Source: Pseudoxanthomonas sp. CF385
Lineage (GTDB): Bacteria > Pseudomonadota > Gammaproteobacteria > Xanthomonadales > Xanthomonadaceae
Length of the DNA: 64,000 nt
Assembly: GCF_900104255.1 (NCBI RefSeq)
Contig: NZ_FNKZ01000001.1
Coordinates: 2,076,001 to 2,140,000, forward strand
Direction: 5' to 3'
Below, piece by piece: positions 17,001 to 29,665 of this stretch; within the stretch, counting starts at the first letter, position 1; the number at the start of each line of letters is the position of its first letter. Both the position numbers and the translations under genes were made by a program. The notes beneath the pieces are model-generated. The model saw only the letters and a program-made list of their open reading frames with translations. It did not search any database and was not told the DNA's origin.

Positions 17001-17698
17001 CGACACCGTCATGCACGGTGGAGGAGGTGCTGGCGGGCAAGGCGGTGCCGTTCACGCGGCCCGGCAGTCACAGCGCGATCGCGAAGATCGCCGTCGTCGG
17101 ACCGCAGCGCGTCACCACGCTGGGCATCGGCGGGGACGAGCAGGGCGATCTGCGTGTGCACGGCGGGCCGGACAAGGCGGTCCACCACTATCCGATGGAC
17201 CACTACCCGGCGTGGCGGTCCGATATCGGGTCGCATGCGTTGCTCGAACGTCCTGGCGCGTTCGGCGAGAACATCAGCACGTCCGGCATGACGGAAGCGT
17301 TTGTCTGCCTGGGCGATCGCTATCGCCTGGGATCGGCGCTGGTGGAGGTGTCCCAGTCGAGGCAACCCTGCTGGAAACTGTCGGACCGGTTCGCGGTTCC
17401 CGACATGGCAAGGCGCGTCCAGGACTCCGGCCGCACGGGCTGGTACTACCGTGTCATCGAGGAAGGGCAGGTGCAGAAAGGGGACCGCATCGCGCTGGAG
17501 GCGAGGCCGCATCCCCGGTGGTCGCTCGCTCGCCTCATCGACCTGCTGTACCAGCGCGCCATCGAGCCCCACCTTTTGCATGACGTATTGGCGTTGCCGC
17601 TCGTGCCGTCGTGGAGGGTGCTGTTCGAACGACGCCTCGAACGCGGTGCGGTGGAGGATTGGCGCAAGCGGCTGACCGGTATCGTTCCCGAAGAATGA
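16997..17698 (+). CDS. MOSC-domain protein (YiiM-like)
   Basis: A 233-residue protein with a MOSC beta-barrel (about 15-165) and a C-terminal three-helix extension, the YiiM arrangement. The conserved segment SQSRQPCWKLSDRF carries the invariant MOSC cysteine. GDLRVHGGPDKAVHHYPMDHYPAWR is also typical. In YiiM this fold reduces N-hydroxylated compounds with a molybdenum cofactor; I infer similar chemistry. The gene overlaps tyrA by four bases, although no metabolic link is evident. Confidence 0.87.
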   Translation: MTTPSCTVEEVLAGKAVPFTRPGSHSAIAKIAVVGPQRVTTLGIGGDEQGDLRVHGGPDKAVHHYPMDHYPAWRSDIGSHALLERPGAFGENISTSGMTEAFVCLGDRYRLGSALVEVSQSRQPCWKLSDRFAVPDMARRVQDSGRTGWYYRVIEEGQVQKGDRIALEARPHPRWSLARLIDLLYQRAIEPHLLHDVLALPLVPSWRVLFERRLERGAVEDWRKRLTGIVPEE

Positions 17699-17738
17699 GC
17701 CGGGTGTCGTGATGCTGCGTAACCGTAAATGTGTTTAC

Positions 17739-17768
17739 TCGACAGCCTTGTACTCATCGCTCTAGCAT
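17739..17768 (+). promoter_or_regulatory. Candidate sigma70 promoter of the GAF-EAL gene
   Basis: TCGACA (17739-17744) and TAGCAT (17763-17768) are 18 bases apart, about 59 bases upstream of the chosen ATG. Confidence 0.4.
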
Positions 17769-17826
17769 CACGGCCTCAATGCATGGGGGCATGCACCATG
17801 TTCATCATCCGCAAGGAGTGTCGGAG

Positions 17827-19149
17827 ATGAGTCGGGATCGCAAAGTGACGTCCTTGTCGTCGGTACGCGTACCGACCTCCGCGCCCGGCAAGCGCGCATC
17901 GGACGAGGACGCCATCGCCTTGCTGACGCGCATCGTGGCGGCGCAGGGCGAGATCGCGGCCGCGGGGCCGGAGCCGCAGGATGTCGTCGATGCCATCACC
18001 TACCGCGCACAGGAGCTGACGGGTTCGGCCGGCGCGGTGCTCGAGATCCGCGACGGCGACCTGATGCGCTACTGGTCGGCCAGCGGTATCGCGCAGAGCC
18101 AGGTCGGCCTCACGCTGCCGGTCGAAGGCAGCCTCTCGGGGCGCTGCATCACCGAGGCGCGCGTGCTGCGGTGCGACGACAGCGAGGACGATCCGCGGGT
18201 CAACCGCGATGCCTGCCGGAACGTGGGCCTGCGATCGATGCTGGTGGCGCCGCTGCGGTTCCGTGGCCAGGTCGTCGGCGTCCTGAAGGTGTTGGCCACC
18301 ACGCCGAGTGCGTACGACGACACGGATTGCAAGACGCTCGAACAGCTGAGCACGCTGGTCGCGGCCAGCATGTACAAGGCGATCGAACATGCGCAGATGC
18401 GTGCAGCGCTGGAGGCCCGGATGGGGCAGGGCGAACGCGACCGCAAGCATGTGAGCGAGGCCCGCGCGCGCCTGCTGGAGGTGTTGGAGGGTCGGCAGAT
18501 CATGTCTGCGCTGCAACCGGTCATCCGGCTCGCGGATGGTGCCGTCGCCGGTTACGAGGCGCTGGCGCGCTTCCCGCTCGAATACGACCTGTCCACGGGG
18601 CGGTGGTTCGAGGATGCCGCGCGCAGCGGGCTCAGCGTCGAACTCGAGCTCGCCGCCGCGGAAGCGGCGCTGGCGCATCTGGCTTCGCTGCCGGCGGACG
18701 TCTTTCTGTCCATCAACATCTCGCCGGAAACCGCGTGCAGCGACCGGCTTCGGAATCTCATTGCCGCGCATGATCTGCGCCGGCTGGTGCTGGAGATCAC
18801 CGAGCACACCGCGGTGGACGACTACGGGCGACTGAATCAGTGCCTCTCGGCCCTGCAGGAGGCCGGCGTGCGCATCGCGGTGGACGATACCGGCGCCGGC
18901 TTCGCGAGCCTTCGGCACGTGCTGAGGCTCGCCCCCGACATCATCAAGCTCGACATCACCCTGGTCCGCGAGGTCGACCAGCGGCCGCGCATGCAGGCCC
19001 TCATCGCCGCGCTGCTGACGTTCGCGCAGGGCACGCGGGCCGACCTGATCGCCGAGGGTGTGGAGAACGAGCGCCAGCTGGAGACGCTCAAGGCGCTCGG
19101 CGTGCCGTTCGCGCAGGGCTTCCACCTGGGCCATCCCCAGGTGCCTTGA
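17827..19149 (+). CDS. GAF-EAL cyclic-di-GMP phosphodiesterase
   Basis: A 440-residue soluble protein. A GAF sensor domain (about 40-180) has SLSGRCITEARVLRCDDSEDDPRVN and SMLVAPLRFRGQVVGVLKV. A short coiled coil (about 185-215) links it to an EAL domain. All catalytic positions appear present: YEALAR, NIS, LEITEH, VDDTGAG, IKLD, AEGVE and the final FAQGFHLG. Hydrolysis of c-di-GMP to pGpG is therefore likely. I chose ATG at 17827 because GGAG lies eight bases upstream. It adds to the GGDEF cyclase and RpfG in this window. Confidence 0.88.
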   Translation: MSRDRKVTSLSSVRVPTSAPGKRASDEDAIALLTRIVAAQGEIAAAGPEPQDVVDAITYRAQELTGSAGAVLEIRDGDLMRYWSASGIAQSQVGLTLPVEGSLSGRCITEARVLRCDDSEDDPRVNRDACRNVGLRSMLVAPLRFRGQVVGVLKVLATTPSAYDDTDCKTLEQLSTLVAASMYKAIEHAQMRAALEARMGQGERDRKHVSEARARLLEVLEGRQIMSALQPVIRLADGAVAGYEALARFPLEYDLSTGRWFEDAARSGLSVELELAAAEAALAHLASLPADVFLSINISPETACSDRLRNLIAAHDLRRLVLEITEHTAVDDYGRLNQCLSALQEAGVRIAVDDTGAGFASLRHVLRLAPDIIKLDITLVREVDQRPRMQALIAALLTFAQGTRADLIAEGVENERQLETLKALGVPFAQGFHLGHPQVP

Positions 19150-19181
19150 ACACAGGGCTACGCCGTATCGCAAGGGGCCGC

Positions 19182-19187
19182 TACCAT
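19182..19187 (+). promoter_or_regulatory. -10 hexamer six bases before dapB start
   Basis: TACCAT, then six bases, then the ATG at 19194. No Shine-Dalgarno occurs at usable distance (AAGGGG is about 18 bases away). The in-frame context excludes the nearer ATG at 19186, which meets a stop after three codons. Confidence 0.5.
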
Positions 19188-19193
19188 GGCCCC

Positions 19194-19913
19194 ATGAACC
19201 CGTCCCCGACACGCTTGTTGATCCACGGTGCCTCCGGCCGCATGGGCCAGGCCCTGCTCCGCCTCGCCGCCGAGCAGCCCGCCCTGTTCACGGTCGCCGC
19301 CGCCGTCACCCGCCGTGCGCCGGCGCAACGGGTGGTCGAGGGCGTGCCGCATTTCGCCGCCACCGAGGTGTCGGGCGTGCCCGCGTTCGATGTGGCGATC
19401 GACTTCAGCCTGCCTGAGGGCTTCGACCCGATCCTGGCGCTCTGCGTCGAGCGGGGTCAGCCCCTGGTGTCCGGCACGACCGGCATCGATGCCGTGCAGC
19501 AGGCCGCGCTGGCGGCCGCCGCCACGCGCATCCCGCTGGTCTGGGCCACCAATTTCAGCCTGGGTGTCGCGGTGCTCGCCGAATTGGTGGAGCGGGCGGC
19601 ATCGGCGCTGCCGGGCTGGGATGTGGACGTCGTCGAGTCCCACCACGTCCACAAGAAGGATGCGCCTTCCGGCACCGCGCTGACCCTCGGCCAGGCCGCG
19701 GGCAGCGCCGGTGCGCCGGTGCAGTACGCCAGCCTGCGTGCGGGCGACATCGTGGGCGAACATACGGTGCAGTTTGCCGGGCTCGGGGAGCGAATCGAAT
19801 TGATCCACCGGGCGACGCATCGCGATATCTTCGCCCGAGGCGCGCTGCACGTGGCGCGCACGCTGGTCGGTCGTGCGCCCGGTGCATACCGTGTGCGGGA
19901 CCTGCTGGATTGA
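19194..19913 (+). CDS. dapB: 4-hydroxy-tetrahydrodipicolinate reductase
   Basis: A 239-residue NAD(P)H-dependent enzyme of the lysine/diaminopimelate pathway. The N-terminal Rossmann motif is LLIHGASGRMGQALLRLA. FDVAIDFSLPEG and VSGTTGI follow, then the substrate-binding signature ESHHVHKKDAPSGTAL. The length is slightly shorter than the E. coli enzyme but complete. The start at 19194 is fixed by the family N-terminus. carA follows after about 220 bases, the usual dapB-carA order in gammaproteobacteria. Confidence 0.95.
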   Translation: MNPSPTRLLIHGASGRMGQALLRLAAEQPALFTVAAAVTRRAPAQRVVEGVPHFAATEVSGVPAFDVAIDFSLPEGFDPILALCVERGQPLVSGTTGIDAVQQAALAAAATRIPLVWATNFSLGVAVLAELVERAASALPGWDVDVVESHHVHKKDAPSGTALTLGQAAGSAGAPVQYASLRAGDIVGEHTVQFAGLGERIELIHRATHRDIFARGALHVARTLVGRAPGAYRVRDLLD

Positions 19914-20023
19914 CACGCGAGCGCGGCGCCCTCTTTCCTGCAACCTGAACGCGGTGCGTCGGCTACCCGCGAATCTGCGCCGGCGAGGTGCAAAAAACGG
20001 TGGCGCTGAACAGGGCTTCCCCG

Positions 20024-20029
20024 TACAAT
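20024..20029 (+). promoter_or_regulatory. Probable -10 of the carA promoter
   Basis: TACAAT in an AT-poor setting, about 114 bases before the carA GTG, with no good -35. A start near 20036 would leave a leader of about 100 bases that contains a short reading frame. Confidence 0.5.
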
Positions 20030-20063
20030 TCCCGCTCGCCTGTTACCCATCGCCACGGACCGG

Positions 20064-20137
20064 ATGAACGCCGCGTCTGCGGTTTCTTGCAGCCGCAAGT
20101 CGGTGGGGCAGGGTTCCTTCACCCCAAGGCGAACCCC

Positions 20138-20141
<4 letters not shown>
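20064..20141 (+). CDS. Candidate 25-residue leader peptide upstream of carA
   Basis: A 26-codon frame, ATG at 20064 to TGA at 20139-20141, encodes [14 protein letters not shown] then [11 protein letters not shown]. The TGA overlaps the carA GTG (GTGA), so ribosomes finishing the leader would be placed on carA. Three of 25 residues are Arg, and the last two arginine codons are AGG and CGA, both rare in a GC-rich genome. carA makes a precursor of arginine and pyrimidines, so attenuation or coupling is plausible. Expression is not shown by sequence alone, and there is only a weak GGA ribosome site. Confidence 0.4.
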
Positions 20142-21271
<1,130 letters not shown>

Positions 21272-21305
21272 GGGGGATGGCCACGCGCCATCGATTGTCC
21301 GTAGC

Positions 21306-21326
21306 GGGCGGCGGGGGACGCCGCCC
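21306..21326 (+). promoter_or_regulatory. GC hairpin between carA and the S9 peptidase
   Basis: A perfect eight-base stem GGGCGGCG / CGCCGCCC with the loop GGGGA, just before the AGGGAG ribosome site of the next gene. There is no T run, so it may be a processing or attenuation element and not a terminator. Confidence 0.45.
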
Positions 21327-21344
21327 CATCTCAGGGAGTGGAAG

Positions 21345-23243
21345 ATGAAAATGATGGTCCGTCTGCTGTTGCTGCTGGCCTTGCTGCCGTTGCAGGGCTT
21401 CGCGCGCGAGATACCGATCCAGGACTTCTTCAAGGATCCGCAATTCACGTCGGTCGCGCTGTCGCCCGACGGCAAGCACATGGCGGTCAACGTGCCGCAG
21501 GCTGATCGCACGCTGCTGGCGATCGTGCGCGTCGCCGACCAGGCGATCGTCGGCAAGTTCGACTACGGCGAGAACCGTCATTTCCGCCAGGTCTTCTGGG
21601 CCAACAACACGCGACTGCTCTTCTTCGTGACGTTCAAGACCGGGCGGTTCGATTTCGAAACGGCCCGCGGCGACCTGTACGCCGCCAACTTCGACGGCAC
21701 GGGCCGGATGGACATCCCGAACGGCAACACCTACAGCGTCGTGGACCTGACGCCGGAGGATCCGGACACGATCCTGGTCGAGCGTTCCGTCGAGACGTCC
21801 TTCCTGTTCAAACTCAACGTGAACAACGGTCGCATCACCACGGTGGCGAATGCTCCGGTCGAGCAGGGCAGCTTCCTGGTGGACCACGACCGCAAGGTCC
21901 GCTTCGTCGCAGGTGCCATGAACGACGGTCGCAATGTCACGTATCGGCGCGACGGCGACAAGTGGACCCTGGTCCATGAAAGCGAACGCAACGGCGCCAC
22001 CTACTTCCCGCTGGGTTTCGACGCGCAGAACCAACGCGTTTACATGGCCAAGGGCGAGAAGGGCAAGCCGGAGACGATCGTCCTGCTCGACGTGGATTCC
22101 CGCAAGGAAACGCCGGTGTCCAGCAACGGGACGGTAAGCCCCTCGGGCTACCTGTGGAGCAGCGACGAGAAGACCCTGCTCGGCGTCTGGTACGAAGATG
22201 GCGTGCCTTATTGGGACTGGATCGCGCCCGAACATCCGGAAACCAAGGTTTACGCGGGGCTGGCCAAAGCATTCCCGGGCAAGGCGGTGGTTTTCCAGCG
22301 CCCCTCGGATGACGGTCGCTACCTGATGATGCGGGTCTATTCGGACACGCAGCCCTCGGAGGCCTACCTGTTTGATCGGCAGACCGGTCAGGCGCAGTTT
22401 CTGACCGCCAGCCGGGATTGGATCAAGCCGGCGGAAATGTCGCCGATGAAGCCCATCGTGGTGAAGGCCCGCGACGGCCTGGAGCTGCACGGCTACATCA
22501 CCATCCCGAAGGACAGCGACGGCAAGAAGCTGCCGCTGATCATCAATCCGCATGGCGGTCCGCACGGTCCGCGCGACGATTGGGGTTTCAACCCCGAGGT
22601 CCAGTTGTTCGCAAACCGTGGCTACGCCGTCCTGCAGATCAACTATCGCGGTTCGGGCGGTTACGGCAATGCCTTCGAAGGCATGGGTTACCGCAAGTGG
22701 GGCACCACGATGCAGGACGACCTGACCGATTCGGTCAAGTGGGCGATCGCGCAGGGCATCGCGGATCCGAACCGTGTGTGCATCTACGGTGCGTCCTACG
22801 GCGGCTACGCGGCGCTGATGAGCGTCGTGCGCGAGCCGGACCTGTACCGCTGCACCGTCGGCTACGTGGGCGTGTACGACCTCGACGCCCAACGCGATGC
22901 GGACTTCATGGGCCACGAGAGCGGCCGCAACTACCTGAAGGACGTGTATCCGCCGACGGCGGCCGAGCGCATGGCGCAGTCGCCGGCGTTCGGCGTGGAG
23001 CGCATCAAGGCCCCGATCCTGCTGGTGCACGGCGAGAAGGACGTGCGCGTGCCGATCAAGAACATGCATTTCCTGATCTCGCAGCTGGCCAAGGTCGGCA
23101 AGAAGCCGGAAGACGTGATCGTGGAGAAGAAGGAAGCGCACGGATTCCGCGACCTGCAGAACAACGTCAACCTCTACACCAAGATGCTGGCGTTCTTTGA
23201 CAAGTACATCGGGCCCAAGGCGCAGACCGCCGCGGCCCAGTAA
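21345..23243 (+). CDS. Exported S9 family prolyl-oligopeptidase-like serine peptidase
   Basis: A 632-residue peptidase of the S9 family (dipeptidyl/acylaminoacyl peptidase type). The signal peptide is about MKMMVRLLLLLALLPLQGFA. A beta-propeller region (about 30-390) precedes the alpha/beta-hydrolase domain. The catalytic triad is visible as Ser in YGASYGGYAAL, Asp in HGEKDVRVP and His in KEAHGFRD. An AGGGAG ribosome site precedes the ATG. It lies inside the carAB unit with 18 bases to carB, so it is probably co-transcribed despite having no role in carbamoyl phosphate synthesis. Exact specificity is unknown. Confidence 0.88.
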   Translation: MKMMVRLLLLLALLPLQGFAREIPIQDFFKDPQFTSVALSPDGKHMAVNVPQADRTLLAIVRVADQAIVGKFDYGENRHFRQVFWANNTRLLFFVTFKTGRFDFETARGDLYAANFDGTGRMDIPNGNTYSVVDLTPEDPDTILVERSVETSFLFKLNVNNGRITTVANAPVEQGSFLVDHDRKVRFVAGAMNDGRNVTYRRDGDKWTLVHESERNGATYFPLGFDAQNQRVYMAKGEKGKPETIVLLDVDSRKETPVSSNGTVSPSGYLWSSDEKTLLGVWYEDGVPYWDWIAPEHPETKVYAGLAKAFPGKAVVFQRPSDDGRYLMMRVYSDTQPSEAYLFDRQTGQAQFLTASRDWIKPAEMSPMKPIVVKARDGLELHGYITIPKDSDGKKLPLIINPHGGPHGPRDDWGFNPEVQLFANRGYAVLQINYRGSGGYGNAFEGMGYRKWGTTMQDDLTDSVKWAIAQGIADPNRVCIYGASYGGYAALMSVVREPDLYRCTVGYVGVYDLDAQRDADFMGHESGRNYLKDVYPPTAAERMAQSPAFGVERIKAPILLVHGEKDVRVPIKNMHFLISQLAKVGKKPEDVIVEKKEAHGFRDLQNNVNLYTKMLAFFDKYIGPKAQTAAAQ

Positions 23244-23261
23244 CCCTGGAAGCAGTCCCCC

Positions 23262-26503
<3,242 letters not shown>

Positions 26504-26507
<4 letters not shown>

Positions 26508-26983
26508 GAGCCCCATTGACGATGCAGGGCGCCCAGCGCCTGCGCCAGGAACTGGACCTGCTGAAGACGGTCAAGCGTCCCGAAGTGATCGCGGCCATCG
26601 CGGAAGCGCGTGCGCACGGCGACCTGAAGGAGAACGCCGAGTACCACGCCGCCCGCGAACAGCAGGGCTTCATCGAAGGCCGCATCAAACAGCTGGAGGG
26701 CGAACTGTCGCACTCCGAAGTCATCGACGTCAGCAAGCTCAACGCCGGTTCGCGCATCGTGTTCGGCGCCAAGGTGGTGCTGGCCGACGTGGATACCGAC
26801 GAAGAGAAGCGCTACCAGGTCGTCGGCGACCTGGAGGCGGACATCAAGCTTGGCCTGATCGCGATTTCCTCGCCGCTGGCCCGCGCCCTGATCGGCAAGC
26901 ACGAAGGCGACTCGGTCACCATCGACGCGCCGGCCGGCCAGCGCGAATACGAAATCGTCGGCGTCTCGTACAGCGACGACTGA
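26504..26983 (+). CDS. greA: Transcription elongation factor GreA
   Basis: A 159-residue factor that stimulates transcript cleavage in backtracked RNA polymerase. The N-terminal coiled coil contains the acidic tip in [24 protein letters not shown]. The C-terminal FKBP-like domain follows ([31 protein letters not shown]). The start is the GTG at 26504 ([13 protein letters not shown]), overlapping the carB stop. carB-greA is a conserved pair in xanthomonads and pseudomonads. Confidence 0.95.
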
Positions 26984-26989
26984 GCCACG

Positions 26990-27943
26990 ATGGCCCAGGC
27001 CACCCTGCTGCTGCCCGCGCGCACCCGCCTTGTCGGGCAGGCGCTGCCCGACGACGTGGCGCGTGCGCTGGGCCGCAGCGACAGGAGCGACGTGGAGGCG
27101 GGCGAGCGCGCGCAGCTGCGTCGGCAGTTCCAGCTGGTGCCGGACCATTGGCCGATCGCTGCACTGACCCGCCAGCGCGATGCCGGCGACGCGGCCGGCG
27201 CCCGCTGGCTGCGCGCGGATCCCGCACGCGTGTCGCCGGACATGACCGGTGCGCGGATGCTGGCGCACGGCGAATCGCTGGGCCTGTCCGCGGAAGACAC
27301 GGCGGCCCTGCTGCCCGTGCTCAAACCCCTGTTCGGCGACGCCGGCATGCTGCTCGATGCGCCGCACCCGGCGCGCTGGTACCTGCGGCTGCCGTTGGAA
27401 GCGCAGCTGCCCGAATTCACGCCGGTGGACGATGTGCTGGGCGACGACCTCTTCGCCCATCTCCCGCACGGCGATCCCGGCCGGCGCTGGCGCGCATTGC
27501 TGAGCGAAGCGCAGGTGCTGCTGCACAACCATCCGTGGAACGCCCAGCGTGTGGCGCAGGGCAAGCCGCCGGTGAATTCGCTGTGGTTCTGGGGCGCGGG
27601 CACGCTGCCGGATGTCGTGCGCACCGGGTTCCGCCAGGTGAAAGGCAACGACATCCTGCTGCAGGCGCTGGCGCAGGCCGCCGGCGTCGACGCGAGCCAT
27701 GCCGATGGCGAGGGCGGCGTGGATGCACTCATCGACCTGCGCCATCTGCGCAACCTGGACCTGCTGTGCCGCGACGCGCTGCGTCCGCTGCAGGACGCGG
27801 TGCGCAAGGGCGAGCTGGACACGCTGACGCTGGATTTCGAAGACGGCGCCCTGTTCGTGCTGCGCCGCGACCAGCGCTGGCGAATCTGGCGTCGCGCGTT
27901 GACGCGCCTGGATACGGCGCGCCCCGATCACGTGCCCGCATGA
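26990..27943 (+). CDS. rpfE: RpfE-like protein with phosphoglycerate-mutase-like features
   Basis: A 317-residue protein, apparently soluble and of unknown function. It lies between greA and recJ, where the rpf region of Xanthomonas carries rpfE, and I use that name on position and general resemblance, with reservation. The sequence recalls proteins loosely annotated as cofactor-independent phosphoglycerate mutase relatives, but I see no metal-binding or catalytic motif that would support activity. A conserved-looking stretch is HNHPWNAQRVAQGKPPVNSLWFWGAG. Its stop overlaps the recJ start (ATGA), so translation is coupled. Confidence 0.6.
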   Translation: MAQATLLLPARTRLVGQALPDDVARALGRSDRSDVEAGERAQLRRQFQLVPDHWPIAALTRQRDAGDAAGARWLRADPARVSPDMTGARMLAHGESLGLSAEDTAALLPVLKPLFGDAGMLLDAPHPARWYLRLPLEAQLPEFTPVDDVLGDDLFAHLPHGDPGRRWRALLSEAQVLLHNHPWNAQRVAQGKPPVNSLWFWGAGTLPDVVRTGFRQVKGNDILLQALAQAAGVDASHADGEGGVDALIDLRHLRNLDLLCRDALRPLQDAVRKGELDTLTLDFEDGALFVLRRDQRWRIWRRALTRLDTARPDHVPA

Positions 27944-29661
27944 GGTCCGCCGCGCGGATCCGTCGGCGCGACGCAGGCGCGGCCGGCACCTGGCCCGCGA
28001 CCGTGCCGCTGTTGCTGCAGCGTGTCTACGAAGCCCGGGGCGCCTGTTCGATGGAGCAGGCCCAGCCCAGGCTGGCGCAGCTTCTTCCTCCCGACCTGCT
28101 CGGCGGCCTCGACGCTGCGACCACGCTGCTCGCCGATGCCATCGCGGAGAGCCGTCACATCGTCATCGTCGGCGACTTCGATTGCGACGGCGCCACGGCG
28201 TGCGCGGTCGGTGTCCGTGGCCTCTGCCTGTTGGGCGCGCGGCGGGTCACGCCGGCCGTGCCCAACCGCATCGTCCATGGCTACGGCCTGTCGCCGTCGT
28301 TGGTGGAGGAGCTGGACGCGCTGAAGCCCGACCTGCTCGTCACCGTCGACCACGGCATCGCCTGCCACGCGGGCATCGCCGCGGCGAAGTCGCGGGGCTG
28401 GCAGGTGCTGGTGACGGATCATCATCTGCCCGGCGACGCCTTGCCGCCGGCAGACGCCATCGTCAATCCCAATCTGCGCGGCGATCCGTTTCCCAGCAAG
28501 ATGTTGGCAGGCGTGGGGGTCATGTTCTACGTGCTGCTCGCCTTGCGCCGCGTGCTGCGCGAACGCGGCGCCTTCGAAGGCTCCGAACCGGACCTGACCT
28601 CGCTGCTCGATCTCGTCGCCGTAGGCACGGTGGCCGATCTCGTGCCGCTGGATGCGAACAACCGTGCGCTCGTCGGCGCCGGCCTGCGCCGCCTGCGCGC
28701 GGGCCAGGGGTGTGCGGGCCTGCAGGCGCTGGTGCGCGTCGCCGGTCGCGAGCCGGCACGGCTGACGGCATCGGACATCGGTTTCGCCATCGCGCCGCGC
28801 CTGAATGCCGCGGGGCGGCTGGAGGACATGGCGCTGGGCATCGCCTGCCTGCTCACCGACGACGCCACCCAGGCCGACGAGATGGCGCGTGTGCTGGACG
28901 GCATCAACGCCGAACGCCGGGGCGTGCAGCAGCAGATGGTGGACGAGGCGCATGCCGCGCTCGCCCGTATCGATGCCGAGGACGAGGTGCCGCTCGCGCC
29001 GTGCCTGTTCGACCCCGACTGGCATCCCGGCGTGGTCGGGCTGGTGGCGTCGAAGATCAAGGAGCGCCTGCATCGCCCGGTGATCGCGTTCGCGCCCGCC
29101 GAACCCGGCAGCACGACGCTGCGGGGTTCCGCGCGTTCCATCCCCGGCTTCCATATCCGCGACGCGCTGGCCGCGATCGACGCCGCGCAGCCCGGGCTGA
29201 TGCAGCGCTTCGGCGGTCATGCGATGGCGGCCGGGCTGTCGCTGGACGACAGCGCGCTTCCCGCATTCCGCGAGGCGTTCCATGCGCAGGCGTCGAGGCT
29301 GCTCGACGAGGCCATGCTGCAGGAAGTGCTGTTGAGCGATGGCGAGTTGCAGACGGATGAGCTGGATCGCGCCCACGCCGAAGCGTTGCGCGGCGCGGGG
29401 CCGTGGGGGCAGGGATTTCCCGAGCCGGTGTTCGATGGCTGTTTCGACGTGCTCGACTGGCGCGTGCTGGGGGAGAAGCACCTGAAGTTCTCGTTGCGCC
29501 TGCCCGGTCATGCCGCGCCGCTGAACGCGATCCACTTCAACGGGTGGCAGGACCAGGCACCGCCGACCCGCATCCATGCGGCCTACCAGCTGGACACCGA
29601 CGACTGGCAGAACCGTCGTGGCATCCAGTTGCTGATCCGCCACTGGCAGGCCGCGGACTGA
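27940..29661 (+). CDS. recJ: Single-stranded-DNA-specific exonuclease RecJ
   Basis: A 573-residue 5'-3' exonuclease of the DHH superfamily, used in recombination and mismatch repair. Metal-binding motifs are clear: IVGDFDCDGATA (motif I), VTVDHGIACHAG (II) and VTDHHLPGD (III, DHH). The DHHA1 region contains DWHPGVVGLVASKIKERLHRP and FGGHAMAAGLSL. The ATG at 27940 overlaps the preceding stop by four bases. It converges with the acyltransferase gene, with four bases between their ends. Confidence 0.95.
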   Translation: MRSAARIRRRDAGAAGTWPATVPLLLQRVYEARGACSMEQAQPRLAQLLPPDLLGGLDAATTLLADAIAESRHIVIVGDFDCDGATACAVGVRGLCLLGARRVTPAVPNRIVHGYGLSPSLVEELDALKPDLLVTVDHGIACHAGIAAAKSRGWQVLVTDHHLPGDALPPADAIVNPNLRGDPFPSKMLAGVGVMFYVLLALRRVLRERGAFEGSEPDLTSLLDLVAVGTVADLVPLDANNRALVGAGLRRLRAGQGCAGLQALVRVAGREPARLTASDIGFAIAPRLNAAGRLEDMALGIACLLTDDATQADEMARVLDGINAERRGVQQQMVDEAHAALARIDAEDEVPLAPCLFDPDWHPGVVGLVASKIKERLHRPVIAFAPAEPGSTTLRGSARSIPGFHIRDALAAIDAAQPGLMQRFGGHAMAAGLSLDDSALPAFREAFHAQASRLLDEAMLQEVLLSDGELQTDELDRAHAEALRGAGPWGQGFPEPVFDGCFDVLDWRVLGEKHLKFSLRLPGHAAPLNAIHFNGWQDQAPPTRIHAAYQLDTDDWQNRRGIQLLIRHWQAAD

Positions 29662-29665
29662 GTCC

